64,000 nucleotides of DNA from an uncultured Flaviramulus sp. (GCA_947501105.1 CANMUP010000004.1:372001-436000); one strand, 5' to 3'. Numbered from the stretch's first letter, positions 43,665 to 54,819 are shown. The notes: a model not told the origin generated them from the sequence alone. Numbers and translations: made by a program.

Positions 43665-46600
43665 TTAATTCCCAAAATTATATCTGAGTGTTAATCCAGA
43701 TCGAATTGTTGTTTGAGGAAATGCTGTTGAAATAGCATACTCTGAGAACGCATAATCAAAATAGAAAATACCTGTTAAGTTTTTACTGAATGCATAATCT
43801 GCCGAATATTTTAAACCCCAAATGGTTTGACCAGATGTTACTTGGTTATTCTCCAAATCTAAATACCTTATAATGGTTTTATTCTCTCTAACCGATATAT
43901 CTGCTTTCATATTTAAATCACTTACAATACGCTTTTTTGGTCCTGCAAGTTTTGAACGAATGCGTACATCTTTAATTCTATATCCTAAACCAATAATATA
44001 TTCGTTTCCTTGAATTTCTGTCAATAAATTATTATCGAAACTAAGTGACAATAATCTGTCTTTTTTAACTTCAGCAAGAATTTTTACAGAATTTTTCATT
44101 TCGAAATCAATTCGAATTAATGGACTGAATAACTCGGTTAAATTAATGTTGCTAAATAGCGTTCCGTTTTTATAATTACCAGATTGATCCAAAGATTCTG
44201 ATGGCTGACTCGCATAATCTAACCCAGGAATTGGAGCTTCATTGTCAACAGGGTTCAAATTTAAATTTAAGTTAGTACTAAATTGATTAATGGTATATGT
44301 TGAACGATAACCATGTGTTATGGAGAATCGTTTAAAATGTTTTTTAAACCAAGCAAACTTCATCAATCCTGTGTATTTTAAATCCCAATTAGGAATTGGC
44401 ACATCTCTAAAAGCGCTAGTTTTAACTTTATTAGCGTCTTGCCCAGAATAAGCAGCTAAAAATGCGGGTAATAAAACCGCTTGATTATTTTTACCAAAGC
44501 CTAATGGGTAGCCTTCCGTATCTCTAGCATATGTTGAGTTGCCATAAAATTTTTCTGCAAGCCTCTCAGCAACTTTTAACCTGTTGGCTCTAAAATCGTT
44601 AAATGCTTCAGATATGTTTTCATCGCTTTTACCAAATGCTGTTTTAATTAAAATAGTAGATATATTAAAGTTTCCGAAAGTGTTTGGTGTTAAAGAATTG
44701 TATTCAAACGTATTAGGGTCAACATTATAGTTCTCATTATAATTTTCATAATAAGCTCTATTACCAACAAGATCAATTTTCAAGTCTTTTACTGGTTCTA
44801 AATTTGCCGAAACATCCAACTGCTTTGTATGTGTTTCAGTATATTGTTGATTAAATTCTGGAAACACTGTTAACCAACCGTTTCTAGCTGCCAAATGCCT
44901 TATATCACTCTGACTACCAAAAGTATAACCTAGTGTTGGCCTGAGTGTACCAATAAATCCAGGCGTTTGCGTGTATCCTGGCAAAAATGTACCATTGTTT
45001 TCAGAATAATTAAATTGAATTCTTTTTATGCTTGTTAAAATATCAACCCCTGCGTTTAACAGTTTTGTAACCGATTTATTTTTACTCTTTGCAGGCTTTT
45101 TATTTTGATTTGTTCCTGGTGGTCTACCTTTTTGTGGCGTTCTTGACCTCACATTTCTAATAGGTTTTTTTACTAGGCCAATATATTTATACAGCTTTTT
45201 CATATCTAAAGTTGAATTTAGATTATGAGTGTTGGCGTTTTGAATACTGTTAACCTCTTCGCCTAAAACTTCTCCATATAAATCTGAGCCTTTTTGCCAC
45301 ATAAAATCTCCCGAATACTGATACGTTGCTTTTAAAAAGCTAAATGTTGGAATCTTATGTATTGGCAATTCATAAGTGATACCTAAGTTTTGGGTTTGCC
45401 TGTTAGGGTCTCCAAAATCTAAGAATCCGTCCCAAACATCTAAAGTTGGATCTTGATCGCCATTAACAATATTATCTTTAAAATAATTACGGACAATATT
45501 ATTATTTGCTGCCGTGAAATTAAAGCTTAATGCCTTGGTTAAATTATAATTGATGGTATATTGAAAATCGAAGGTATAGTTTCTTCTAAACAATTCTTCA
45601 ATGCCAATGTTACCTGCACCTAAATCAATATCTCTAAATTTTTGTCTATTAAATTGACGGTTAATATCCGTATTAATTGTAAAACTTGTAGGTAGCAAAT
45701 TAAAGTTAAAATCTTTCAGAATCTTCCAATATTTACCTCTAAATAAAGAGTCGTTCTTTTTAAAAGGTTCAACAGTAATTGGATTAAAATTAAACGCATA
45801 ATTTGCACCAACTCTAACCGTTTTATTGACTGAGTTCTCTATTTCGAAATCTCGATGTTCTACCTTATTATAAGAATAGTTAAGTGTTAAATTTTCAACA
45901 TCATAAAAACGTGGTTTGGAGTCGCCCGTTCTTACTTTTCTAACACCTATAAAATTGATACTTTGTCGCCTTGTGTAATCTTCAGAATCCTCTTTAACCT
46001 GTCTTCTTTTTTCCTCTGTATCTGCCGCAGCCAACCTAGATTCCAAAGTTAAATCTTTATAAAACTGATCATATTTAGGTGTAATAAGTTCTTCACTTTG
46101 CGCATAATTAAACGGCACTTGAATGCCCCATTTTTTTGGTAATAATTGCCCAACATTAATGTTAGTTACAACATCGTATTGCTTAACGTCTTCTAAACTA
46201 CGCTGACTTGGACCTTGTTCAATAGTCCCAAAACCAGAAGTGCTTTGCCTCCCTGTAGCACTTATATTTGCAAAGTCTGCAATATTAGTATCAACACTTA
46301 AAACGGCTGCCCAACCACCTTCGTTATCTAAATCGGATAAACGTAATTCGTTAAACCAAACTTCGGCACAAACATCATCTCTATTCGTAGCATTTTTTAC
46401 ACCTACCATAAGTGTTCTTACATCTCCAAAATTAGGATTTCCTTTTATAGCTATTCTGTGTTGACCTGGCACGTAATTTGAAAACTCATCGCCAGCTAGT
46501 GGAATTGCTTCTCCGTTAATAACATCATAAAAGGTAGGGTCTAAATTGGTTAAAGTCCCATCTGATATTCCTATGGATTTAATTTGACCTAACAGCTCAA

Positions 46601-49600
46601 TTGGTAAATTAATTTCATTATCAGTTGGCCAAAGCCCTTCTCTTGTTGTTGATGTAGAAACTTGTAAAGGGATTTCTATTTGATAAAAGTTCTCAGTTAA
46701 ATCATTACCCATTCTTATAAACCCAACCAAATCATCATTAGTTATAGAGTTTCCTGACTCATCGGCTTCTGCATGCATAAACATTCTTATACGCTTATAT
46801 TGACGCATATCAATATTTATGTTTTTATAAACGGCCTTAGAATCTTCAGACTCTAAATTGCAAACATTTACCACTAATGATTGCTCATTTTGTTGAATAA
46901 CCGTATTGTTATTAAATAGTTCTTCTGGATCTATTCCTGGAGGTCTTTGATAACTCCCTTCATTTTCTAATGTGCCAATTACACCAACTGAAAAATCGGT
47001 TTGAGGATCATCAGGTGTTGCATCGTTTTTATCTAAAGCTTGGGTGTATCGTCTCCAGTCACTTCTTACTAAATCTAAAGTTCCAAAACGAAATACTGTT
47101 TTTTCTGAAAATTCTTTAAGAAACACACGTGCAAAACGTACGGACCTTAAATCGCTAATGCCTCCAATTGGAGTAACATGACTTCCCTGAACTGGAATTC
47201 TAATTTGATACCAACGCACATCTTTTGTATCTCCATTTGGTAACAACCTTGGTCTTATTTTAAAATCTCTTAAAAAATCTTTTATAGGATTACTATCTGG
47301 TATATTATCAAAATCGGCTTCAGTTTCTGGTAAATTTTGACGCGTAATATCTAACTCATATTCAAAATAACTATTAATCGTATTCATTGTATTATCGCGA
47401 TTAATATCTTCTGCATCTGGTTGCGTATTGGCTGCTCTATCTGTATTTGTAAATGTATCTGGAGTATTTCCTTCTACACCATTGTACTTTTTATAGCGTT
47501 CAAAAATATCGCCTTCTGCATTTAAAAAATATGAATAATTATCATTTGATGGATCATCTAATCCTGCAAAAGCTGGAAACTTTAAACTTTCATCTGTATC
47601 ATTTAATCCATCATACCCAATATCTTGAAGGGTTCTGTCTTGTCCTGTAGTATCAAAAGCATAAATTAAGGATTGGTTTCCTGGTGTTTTTCCCCAAGCA
47701 GTTTCTGTTGTAAAAGCATTGTTAGATGAATCTGGCAATCCATTTTCATATTGTTTTCTCCCATCAGATAAAACATCTTCAGAAATGTTTCCTAAATTAA
47801 AAACCAATTTACCTCCCGGATTTGTTGGGTTTTCTTGAAACGGATCTTGTAACCAAAACTCGATGTACTCTACATTGGCTTGTTCTAAATCTGTTGATGT
47901 TAATTGACGCGTAATACCTGCCCAACTTTCTTGTGGATTGGGAAGTGTATTGCCACTTGCGGATGGATTAAAATTGTATGGACCTCTTTCTGATGGATAA
48001 TATGCTAAATCTAAAGTGAAAATTACAGAATTTTGACCTTGAACTAAATCTCTTTCTGGGAATAGCTCGTTTATAAATACACGACTCGTAAATAAATCTG
48101 AAACATCATCATCAGTTATCTCATCTGGTCTTCTAGCGCTATAAAAAATAGGATCGATAGTATACCAGTTTAATAATGCTCTTTGGTAACCGTTTTCTAA
48201 GTTTATAGCATTGTTAGGATTTGTAACATCTATATAACCCAAGTTAGTATCAAACGGTGTACTAGATAAAAACCATGATTGTTGCGATTTTAAATCGATG
48301 CTTCCTTGTGAGCCTTCAAAATCATCAACATATGATGTTGCTTCTCCATTAAGGTTTGTCCCTTTTGGTGCTCCTGGGGCTAAATAGGCAAACTCACCTC
48401 GTAACGATAAATTAGATTCTACATCGGTATCTATATTTGGTAACTTATTTGCTAGTCGTGTTAAGAAAGGTACTTTGGTAGAATAGTTACCATTAAAGCC
48501 AAAAATAGTATTATTTATAGGCTCTGAACCGTAATTTGCTTTTTGAGTTATTGGGCGTTCATTAAGGTTTAAAAGCGTTGCACCTAAAACAAAGTTTTCG
48601 TTAAATTTATGCTCAACATTTATACCCGTAAAACGTTTTGTTTGTTGACCGAAAACCGCATTATTCTCAGTAGAAACCTGAATAGGTGTATTTGATGCTT
48701 TTAAAGCTTCATCTAAAATTTGAACACGCCCTAATTGGTAATTTACCGTGTAGTCTACGCCTTCAACTAAAACACGTCCGCCAGCTGTAACTTTTACTGA
48801 ACCTCTAGGCACATTAAACGATCCAATAGGAATCCCATCACCACCAGAAGATTTATAACGTCCTTTTAATTTGAACTTATTTTTTTCAACCTCTTCTAAA
48901 GCAGCTGTTTTTGTACTTTTGTATAGCACATCGTAAACGTATTTAGTTTGGTTTTCGTTATATGAAGTATTTACATTATAATTTTCAGTAGCGCTAAGTG
49001 ATAACTTATTAAATAGGTATTCTCCAAATGGCTCAACACTTGGAAATATTATTTTTCCTGTTTGCGGTAACACAGTTATGTTAGGCACAAAATCAAAAAA
49101 TCCATCACCTTTTATTTGTGGGTCGTTATTAAAATTTAATTTATCTAAACTAAAGACCCTTAGTAAAGGAGTTTCGTTTAAAGGGTCTTCATTTGGTCCA
49201 GGTGGAGGAAACGCTGTTGTTCCAACTGGTGTAATAAAGTTTAAAGGAGATGCTTCATTGTAAAAAATATTTAGTTTAAAATCATCTTGACTTAAATTAA
49301 ATGCACCTGTATCATAAATATTTTTCATCATCAGTTTCCAAACTGGTTGATTAACATTTGTAATACTACTTTTTAATAGTTTTAAAACTAAGTTTTTATT
49401 AACCACAGAGGTTATCTCTCCAGTATTTGTATCTGTGGTTACACCGGTTGCATCAATACCATCATTAGCAAATTCACCTACTTGATACACTTTTCCACCA
49501 ATAGTAAATTGAAATGCAACTGCCAATACCTCATCATTATTTAAACGTTGATTTAATGAAATATACCCCAATTCTTTATTAAAGTTATATTCTTGTCCAT

Positions 49601-50894
49601 TAATTAATTTCCTAGCATTTTCTAATTTTGCATAATCAAACCCCTCATTAACATTAGGCACTAAAATACCCGATTGTACGGTAGCTACATCTCTAACAGC
49701 TTCTGTAAGCAAACTTGTTGACCCTATAGCTGTTGGATCAAAATCATTGTTACTATTATCTGGAATCGCTCCTAATCCAGCATTTACAAATCCAGCTGGT
49801 GGTGTTTGCAGTCCTATTAAATCTGTTTCACCTAAATCTTGAAGTGCAACAATATTTCTAACATTATCTGTTCTATTACTCCTATTTGTTACCCAAACCT
49901 CAAGCCTTGTAATTTGAAGTCCTTTATTATTCATATACGGATAAGTTGCCAAAGAGGCATCGTACGTATCTCTAAAATATTGTGCTAAAAAGAAGTGCCT
50001 ATTTTCATCGTAATCCCAAATGAATCTATCAAATTCTTCAAGTGTTCCACCACCTTGTGCAACCACCGTGTTGGCTTGTGATTTTTGTTCAGAAAACACA
50101 CCAGTAACCGTAGTTTTTCCAAATTGCAATTGTGCTTTAACTCCAAAGAGACTTTGCGCTCCAGTAATTAAAGAGCTGTTTAATGGCATACTTACATTAC
50201 CAACCTCAATTTTTTGAATAATATCATCTTCTGTTGGTGTGTATTCTAATTTAATAATATCTTGGAAATCGTAACTAGCTTGAGTATCATAATTTGCCGT
50301 TACTTGTAGTCGTGTACCAACTTTACCTAACAAACTTAAGCTTATACGCTGGTCGAAATCAAAAGTAAAATTACTTCTATTCTTTGGTGAAAATGAAGGA
50401 TTATCTTGTTTTGAAAATAATACTCCTAAATCCATTTCAACTGACCCTTGTGGAATCACGCTAATGGTATCACTCCCAAAAATAGATGTGAAAAAATCAG
50501 ACTTCACATAAAACTCAGGAATTAAGTTTTTTTGCCCATCTTTAGCGCCCGATTTTTTACCATCAAACGCATCAATTTTCTCTTTGTAATATGTCTTTAG
50601 ATTTTCTTTAGCAATTAGAGCATAATACTCTTTTGGGGTTAAAATAACAGGATATTTAATATTATAACTTCCTATCTTCTCAGTATAAATGTAACGATTT
50701 GTTACAGGGTCGAAAGTATATTTTGATTCTACACTATTAGGGTTTGGAGCTTTTATTTTTCCTAAACTAAATCCTGTTTTTACAGAATCTTGTTCAGTTT
50801 GCTGAGACCAAGCCATAGTAGAGAACAATACTATAAAACCTAAAAAGAAGTAATGTTTATTTGATTTATAAAAATTTGGGTTAGTTATATTCAA
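43665..50894 (-). CDS. sprA: SprA, outer-membrane translocon of the type IX secretion system
   Basis: SprA is the very large barrel through which T9SS cargo crosses the outer membrane. The 2409-residue protein is in the expected size range and shows a signal peptide (cleavage near AWSQ). The first third is rich in modular beta (SpVB-like) sequence, with KIDAFDGKKSGAKDGQKNLI and VEVGNVSMPLN-type repeats; the last ~600 residues are barrel strands ending TLRYNFGN. The start is TTG at 50894, six bases after ruvA. All known T9SS secretion, including the two type B proteins in this window, would depend on it. Confidence 0.95.
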   Translation of the reverse strand: MNITNPNFYKSNKHYFFLGFIVLFSTMAWSQQTEQDSVKTGFSLGKIKAPNPNSVESKYTFDPVTNRYIYTEKIGSYNIKYPVILTPKEYYALIAKENLKTYYKEKIDAFDGKKSGAKDGQKNLIPEFYVKSDFFTSIFGSDTISVIPQGSVEMDLGVLFSKQDNPSFSPKNRSNFTFDFDQRISLSLLGKVGTRLQVTANYDTQASYDFQDIIKLEYTPTEDDIIQKIEVGNVSMPLNSSLITGAQSLFGVKAQLQFGKTTVTGVFSEQKSQANTVVAQGGGTLEEFDRFIWDYDENRHFFLAQYFRDTYDASLATYPYMNNKGLQITRLEVWVTNRSNRTDNVRNIVALQDLGETDLIGLQTPPAGFVNAGLGAIPDNSNNDFDPTAIGSTSLLTEAVRDVATVQSGILVPNVNEGFDYAKLENARKLINGQEYNFNKELGYISLNQRLNNDEVLAVAFQFTIGGKVYQVGEFANDGIDATGVTTDTNTGEITSVVNKNLVLKLLKSSITNVNQPVWKLMMKNIYDTGAFNLSQDDFKLNIFYNEASPLNFITPVGTTAFPPPGPNEDPLNETPLLRVFSLDKLNFNNDPQIKGDGFFDFVPNITVLPQTGKIIFPSVEPFGEYLFNKLSLSATENYNVNTSYNENQTKYVYDVLYKSTKTAALEEVEKNKFKLKGRYKSSGGDGIPIGSFNVPRGSVKVTAGGRVLVEGVDYTVNYQLGRVQILDEALKASNTPIQVSTENNAVFGQQTKRFTGINVEHKFNENFVLGATLLNLNERPITQKANYGSEPINNTIFGFNGNYSTKVPFLTRLANKLPNIDTDVESNLSLRGEFAYLAPGAPKGTNLNGEATSYVDDFEGSQGSIDLKSQQSWFLSSTPFDTNLGYIDVTNPNNAINLENGYQRALLNWYTIDPIFYSARRPDEITDDDVSDLFTSRVFINELFPERDLVQGQNSVIFTLDLAYYPSERGPYNFNPSASGNTLPNPQESWAGITRQLTSTDLEQANVEYIEFWLQDPFQENPTNPGGKLVFNLGNISEDVLSDGRKQYENGLPDSSNNAFTTETAWGKTPGNQSLIYAFDTTGQDRTLQDIGYDGLNDTDESLKFPAFAGLDDPSNDNYSYFLNAEGDIFERYKKYNGVEGNTPDTFTNTDRAANTQPDAEDINRDNTMNTINSYFEYELDITRQNLPETEADFDNIPDSNPIKDFLRDFKIRPRLLPNGDTKDVRWYQIRIPVQGSHVTPIGGISDLRSVRFARVFLKEFSEKTVFRFGTLDLVRSDWRRYTQALDKNDATPDDPQTDFSVGVIGTLENEGSYQRPPGIDPEELFNNNTVIQQNEQSLVVNVCNLESEDSKAVYKNINIDMRQYKRIRMFMHAEADESGNSITNDDLVGFIRMGNDLTENFYQIEIPLQVSTSTTREGLWPTDNEINLPIELLGQIKSIGISDGTLTNLDPTFYDVINGEAIPLAGDEFSNYVPGQHRIAIKGNPNFGDVRTLMVGVKNATNRDDVCAEVWFNELRLSDLDNEGGWAAVLSVDTNIADFANISATGRQSTSGFGTIEQGPSQRSLEDVKQYDVVTNINVGQLLPKKWGIQVPFNYAQSEELITPKYDQFYKDLTLESRLAAADTEEKRRQVKEDSEDYTRRQSINFIGVRKVRTGDSKPRFYDVENLTLNYSYNKVEHRDFEIENSVNKTVRVGANYAFNFNPITVEPFKKNDSLFRGKYWKILKDFNFNLLPTSFTINTDINRQFNRQKFRDIDLGAGNIGIEELFRRNYTFDFQYTINYNLTKALSFNFTAANNNIVRNYFKDNIVNGDQDPTLDVWDGFLDFGDPNRQTQNLGITYELPIHKIPTFSFLKATYQYSGDFMWQKGSDLYGEVLGEEVNSIQNANTHNLNSTLDMKKLYKYIGLVKKPIRNVRSRTPQKGRPPGTNQNKKPAKSKNKSVTKLLNAGVDILTSIKRIQFNYSENNGTFLPGYTQTPGFIGTLRPTLGYTFGSQSDIRHLAARNGWLTVFPEFNQQYTETHTKQLDVSANLEPVKDLKIDLVGNRAYYENYNENYNVDPNTFEYNSLTPNTFGNFNISTILIKTAFGKSDENISEAFNDFRANRLKVAERLAEKFYGNSTYARDTEGYPLGFGKNNQAVLLPAFLAAYSGQDANKVKTSAFRDVPIPNWDLKYTGLMKFAWFKKHFKRFSITHGYRSTYTINQFSTNLNLNLNPVDNEAPIPGLDYASQPSESLDQSGNYKNGTLFSNINLTELFSPLIRIDFEMKNSVKILAEVKKDRLLSLSFDNNLLTEIQGNEYIIGLGYRIKDVRIRSKLAGPKKRIVSDLNMKADISVRENKTIIRYLDLENNQVTSGQTIWGLKYSADYAFSKNLTGIFYFDYAFSEYAISTAFPQTTIRSGLTLRYNFGN

Positions 50895-50900
50895 AATCTA

Positions 50901-51482
50901 TTATAAATTTTTTAAAGCTTGTTTTATAATGGCTTCAACACTGGCCTCGGGTTCAGACATTATAATTTTGTCCACAACACGTTCAGCCTGCTTTTTTGCA
51001 AAACCAAGAACTTCTAATGCAGATAACGCTTCATCCTTATTGGTATTGTCTTTTGAAACAGAAACTTCGTCTATATCATAAATCTTTAAAATTTTATCTT
51101 TCAAATCTATGATAACACGTTGAGCTGTTTTGGCTCCTATACCTTTAATAGACTGAATTAAGGCTACATCGCCAACAGCAATACCTTCTCTAACTTGTTT
51201 AGGTGTTAAAGATGACAACATAGTTCGCGCAATACTAGAACCAATGCCGCTTACAGAAATTAATAATCTGAAAATTTCGCGTTCAGCTAATGATGTAAAG
51301 CCATAAAGCGTATGCGAATCTTCTTTAACTTGAAGATGCGTATATAATTTTAATTGTTCGCTATCTGGTATTTGAGAGTAAGTGTGCAACGAAATATTAA
51401 GCATATAACCTACTCCATTACAATCAATAACAACACTAGTTGGGTTTTTTTCAGTAAGTTTTCCTTGAATATGTGTTATCAT
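50901..51482 (-). CDS. ruvA: Holliday junction branch-migration protein RuvA
   Basis: RuvA binds Holliday junctions and loads RuvB. The 193-residue protein has an OB-fold N-terminus (GVGYMLNISLHTYSQI) and two helix-hairpin-helix motifs, LLISVSGIGSSIARTMLS near residue 75 and LIQSIKGIGAKTAQRVIIDL near residue 110, then a RuvB-binding C-terminal domain. The sprA gene follows six bases later, so they share an mRNA. Confidence 0.95.
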   Translation of the reverse strand: MITHIQGKLTEKNPTSVVIDCNGVGYMLNISLHTYSQIPDSEQLKLYTHLQVKEDSHTLYGFTSLAEREIFRLLISVSGIGSSIARTMLSSLTPKQVREGIAVGDVALIQSIKGIGAKTAQRVIIDLKDKILKIYDIDEVSVSKDNTNKDEALSALEVLGFAKKQAERVVDKIIMSEPEASVEAIIKQALKNL

Positions 51483-51506
51483 AAATCCCCCTATATCTTA
51501 GTCAAT

Positions 51507-51537
51507 CAAATGTAATAAAATTATTTACATTAAAACG
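51507..51537 (-). promoter_or_regulatory. candidate promoter for ruvA-sprA
   Basis: TACATTTG on the minus strand (51507-51514) matches TAnnTTTG, about 25 bases before the ruvA ATG. The -33 region reads CGTTTT at 51532-51537, a partial match. If used, this promoter drives ruvA and sprA together. Confidence 0.4.
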
Positions 51538-51538
51538 A

Positions 51539-53833
51539 CTAAGAATTCGCCTTTTCTAGTTCCCATTTTTCTTTATGTTGTGCATCAATTACTGCAATTG
51601 CTGTCATATTCACAATTTCATCAACATTAGCACCTAACTGAAGTATATGTACTGGTTTACGCATACCCATCATTATTGGTCCAATAGATTGGGAATCATT
51701 CAACTCTTTTAATAGTTTATAAGTAATATTTGCCGAATCTAAATTTGGAAATATCAGTGCATTTACTTTTTTTCCAACCAGTTTAGAAAATGGAAATTTT
51801 TCACGAAGCATTTCGTCATTTAAAGCAAAATCGGTTTGTAACTCACCATCTACAACCATATCTGGAAAATGACGATGTAAATATGATACAGCTTCTCGTA
51901 CTTTTGACGCATTAATATGCTCTGAAGATCCAAAATTAGAATAAGAAGTCATAGCCATGACTGGCTTCATACCAAACATTTTAATAACTTGAGATGTCAT
52001 TTGTGCTATTTTTGTTAAATCTTTGGCGCTAGGGTCTATGTTTATAGATGTATCACTTAAAAAAAGCGGGCCTCTTTTAGTCATCATAACATTTGTGGTA
52101 GCAATTCTTGTTGCTCCCTTTGCCATACCTATTAGCTCTAACATAGGTTTCACCACCGTTGGGTAATTTCTAGAATACCCTGAAATTAGCGCATCTGCAT
52201 CTCCTTCACTAACCATCATTGCAGCAAAATAGTTACGCTCGCGCATTAACTTTTGAGCAGAATAATACGTTATACCTCTACGCTTACGCTGTTCCCAATA
52301 TACTTTTGCATATTTATCTTTACGAGGATTTTCTTCCTCAGTTTTAGGGTCAATTATTGGTACATCGGCATCAAATTCTATCTCTTTCATAAGACTTTCA
52401 ATAGTCTCTTTTCGTCCTAATAAAATAGGAAATGCGATACCATCTTCATAAGCTATTTGCGCTGCTTTAAGAACAGCCAACTGATCAGCTTCAGCAAACA
52501 CAACACGTTTTGGGTCTAGTTTTGCTCTATTTAGCAATAGCCTTACTAATTTGTTATCCGATCCTAAACGCTCTCTAAGTACATCTTGGTATTTTTCCCA
52601 ATCTGTAATAGGTTCTTTTGCTATACCACTTTCCATAGCTGCTTTTGCAACCGCTGGCGGCACTTCGGCAATTAAACGTGGATCAAATGGTTTTGGAATG
52701 ATATATTCTTTCCCAAATGTTAATCGTGTTTCGCCATAAGCTATGTTAACTTGCTCTGGCACTGGCTCTTTAGCTAATCTAGCCAAAGCTTTAACCGCAG
52801 CCATTTTCATAGCTTCGTTAATTTTTGTAGCACGAACATCTAAAGCCCCTCTAAAAATAAATGGAAACCCTAGTACATTATTTACTTGATTAGGATGATC
52901 GCTACGCCCTGTTGCCATAATAATATCCTTGCGCGTTGCAATTGCAGTATTGTATTTTATTTCTGGGTTTGGGTTAGCCATTGCAAATACTATAGGATCT
53001 TTTGCCATAGCCAAAAGCATGTCTGGAGTGACTATGTCTGGCATTGACAACCCAATAAAAACATCGGCATCCTTCATAGCTTCATCAAGCGTGTCTATTT
53101 TTCTGTGTGTAGCAAACTCTGCCTTTTCTGTAGATAAACTTTCTCGATCATTTCTAATAACACCTTTGCTATCTAGCATAACCATATTTTCACGCTTAGC
53201 TCCGCATGCTTGGTATAAACGAGAACAGGATATAGCAGCAGCCCCAGCACCACTTATTACTATTTTAACTTTATCAAGCTTCTTTCCAGTTAATTCTACA
53301 GCATTTAATAAAGCTGCAGCTGAAATAATTGCAGTTCCGTGTTGGTCGTCATGCATTACAGGGATATCTAGCTCTTCCTTTAAACGACGTTCTATCTCAA
53401 AAGCTTCGGGAGCTTTTATATCTTCTAAGTTAATCCCTCCAAAAGTTGGTGCAATGTTTTTAACAGTTGCAATAAACTCATCAACATTTTCAGTATCAAC
53501 TTCAATATCAAAAACATCAATATCAGCAAATATTTTAAATAGTAAGCCTTTACCTTCCATTACTGGCTTAGAGGCTTCTGGACCAATATTCCCCAATCCT
53601 AAAACGGCTGTTCCGTTAGATATAACTGCCACTAAATTACCTTTAGCTGTATATCTATAAGCATTATTTTTGTCTTTCTCTATTTCTAAACAAGGCTCTG
53701 CTACACCTGGTGAGTAGGCTAAAGATAAATCTCTTTGGCTTGCATATTTTTTGGTTGGAACAACCTTTATTTTTCCGGGAGTTGGCTTAGCGTGATATAT
53801 AAGGGCTTCTCTTCGTTTACTTTCTTCGCTCAT
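51539..53833 (-). CDS. maeB: NADP-dependent malic enzyme with phosphotransacetylase-like domain
   Basis: The 764-residue protein oxidatively decarboxylates malate to pyruvate with NADP+. The malic enzyme half (residues 1-~420) has the NAD-binding and catalytic motifs YSPGVAEPCLEIEKD, GNIGPEASKPVMEGKG and IVISGAGAAAISCS. The C-terminal half (~430-764) is the PTA_PTB-type domain, seen in MaeB enzymes where it acts in regulation by acetyl-CoA-type metabolites. No other metabolic gene is adjacent. The gene has its own candidate promoter. Confidence 0.95.
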   Translation of the reverse strand: MSEESKRREALIYHAKPTPGKIKVVPTKKYASQRDLSLAYSPGVAEPCLEIEKDKNNAYRYTAKGNLVAVISNGTAVLGLGNIGPEASKPVMEGKGLLFKIFADIDVFDIEVDTENVDEFIATVKNIAPTFGGINLEDIKAPEAFEIERRLKEELDIPVMHDDQHGTAIISAAALLNAVELTGKKLDKVKIVISGAGAAAISCSRLYQACGAKRENMVMLDSKGVIRNDRESLSTEKAEFATHRKIDTLDEAMKDADVFIGLSMPDIVTPDMLLAMAKDPIVFAMANPNPEIKYNTAIATRKDIIMATGRSDHPNQVNNVLGFPFIFRGALDVRATKINEAMKMAAVKALARLAKEPVPEQVNIAYGETRLTFGKEYIIPKPFDPRLIAEVPPAVAKAAMESGIAKEPITDWEKYQDVLRERLGSDNKLVRLLLNRAKLDPKRVVFAEADQLAVLKAAQIAYEDGIAFPILLGRKETIESLMKEIEFDADVPIIDPKTEEENPRKDKYAKVYWEQRKRRGITYYSAQKLMRERNYFAAMMVSEGDADALISGYSRNYPTVVKPMLELIGMAKGATRIATTNVMMTKRGPLFLSDTSINIDPSAKDLTKIAQMTSQVIKMFGMKPVMAMTSYSNFGSSEHINASKVREAVSYLHRHFPDMVVDGELQTDFALNDEMLREKFPFSKLVGKKVNALIFPNLDSANITYKLLKELNDSQSIGPIMMGMRKPVHILQLGANVDEIVNMTAIAVIDAQHKEKWELEKANS

Positions 53834-53862
53834 TATGGATTAGTTTAAATATATCAAACCAA

Positions 53863-53870
53863 CAAAGATA
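53863..53870 (-). promoter_or_regulatory. candidate -7 element for maeB
   Basis: TATCTTTG on the minus strand matches TAnnTTTG, 30 bases before the maeB ATG. A 6-bp hairpin (ATCCTA/TAGGAT, 53874-53888) lies in what would be the promoter spacer. The -33 position is not convincing. Confidence 0.4.
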
Positions 53871-53892
53871 ATAATCCTATAATAGGATGAGC

Positions 53893-54819
53893 TTAATCTT
53901 TTAAAAAATTGATGTTTCTTTTTAAGCCTGAAAACTTTGTTCGCTTAACAGCAGATGTTTGAAATACTTTTTTAAAAGTATCTTCGGTTATTTCTTCCCA
54001 GTCTTTTTTTGTCATCGATAATAATTCTGGATGTGGATTGAATAATGGTTCACTATGTGATTTAGAAAATCGATTCCAAGGACAAACATCTTGACAAACA
54101 TCGCAACCAAACATCCAATCGTCAAACTTTCCTTTAAATTCTGTTGGTATGTTCTCTTTTAATTCAATAGTAAAATACGAAATGCATTTACTGCCATCTA
54201 CCACATAAGGTTCTGTAATGGCTTCGGTTGGACAAGCATCAATGCAGGCCGTACATGTACCGCAATGATCTGTAGTTGGTGTGTCGTAATCGAGCTCTAA
54301 ATCGATAATAAGTTCTGCTATAAAAAAGAAAGAACCAACTTGTTGGGTTAATAAGTTGCTGTGTTTTCCTATCCAACCTAAACCGCTTTTAGCGGCCCAT
54401 GCTTTATCTAAAACGGGTGCAGAGTCTACAAAAGCTCTTCCGCCTACTTCTCCTATTTCATCCTGAATAAAATGCAATAGAGATTTGAGTTTGTCTTTTA
54501 TTACAAAATGATAATCGTTGCCGTAAGCATATTTAGACAGCTTAAAGGTGTTTTGGGTTTGAGTTTCTTGTGGGTAATAATTAAGCAATAGTGAAACTAC
54601 ACTTTTTGAGCCTTCAACGAGCTTTGTTGGGTCTAATCGTTTATCAAAATGATTTTCCATATAATGCATTTCCCCATGCATTTTGCTATTTAACCACGTT
54701 TCTAATCGTGGTGCTTCTTCTTCTAAAAAATCAGATTTACTTATACCGCATGACAAAAACCCAAGACGTTTAGCTTCGGATTTAATAAGCTTTGTATGAT
54801 GTGTTTTTGATTTTACCAT
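53893..54819 (-). CDS. queG: epoxyqueuosine reductase QueG
   Basis: QueG makes queuosine in tRNA from epoxyqueuosine, using cobalamin and two 4Fe-4S clusters. The 308-residue protein has the N-terminal cobalamin-binding part ([21 protein letters not shown] near residues 125-145) and two ferredoxin-type motifs, [12 protein letters not shown] near residue 185 and [11 protein letters not shown] near residue 240. The ATG overlaps the P450 stop (TAATG). The length is shorter than E. coli QueG, consistent with the flavobacterial form lacking C-terminal HEAT repeats. Confidence 0.94.
   Translation of the reverse strand: MVKSKTHHTKLIKSEAKRLGFLSCGISKSDFLEEEAPRLETWLNSKMHGEMHYMENHFDKRLDPTKLVEGSKSVVSLLLNYYPQETQTQNTFKLSKYAYGNDYHFVIKDKLKSLLHFIQDEIGEVGGRAFVDSAPVLDKAWAAKSGLGWIGKHSNLLTQQVGSFFFIAELIIDLELDYDTPTTDHCGTCTACIDACPTEAITEPYVVDGSKCISYFTIELKENIPTEFKGKFDDWMFGCDVCQDVCPWNRFSKSHSEPLFNPHPELLSMTKKDWEEITEDTFKKVFQTSAVKRTKFSGLKRNINFLKD

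Noticed and set aside
52929-53660. 243-residue open frame on the plus strand
   Set aside because: It lies opposite the conserved malic enzyme and its protein has no recognisable motif; it is a shadow of codon use in the real gene.
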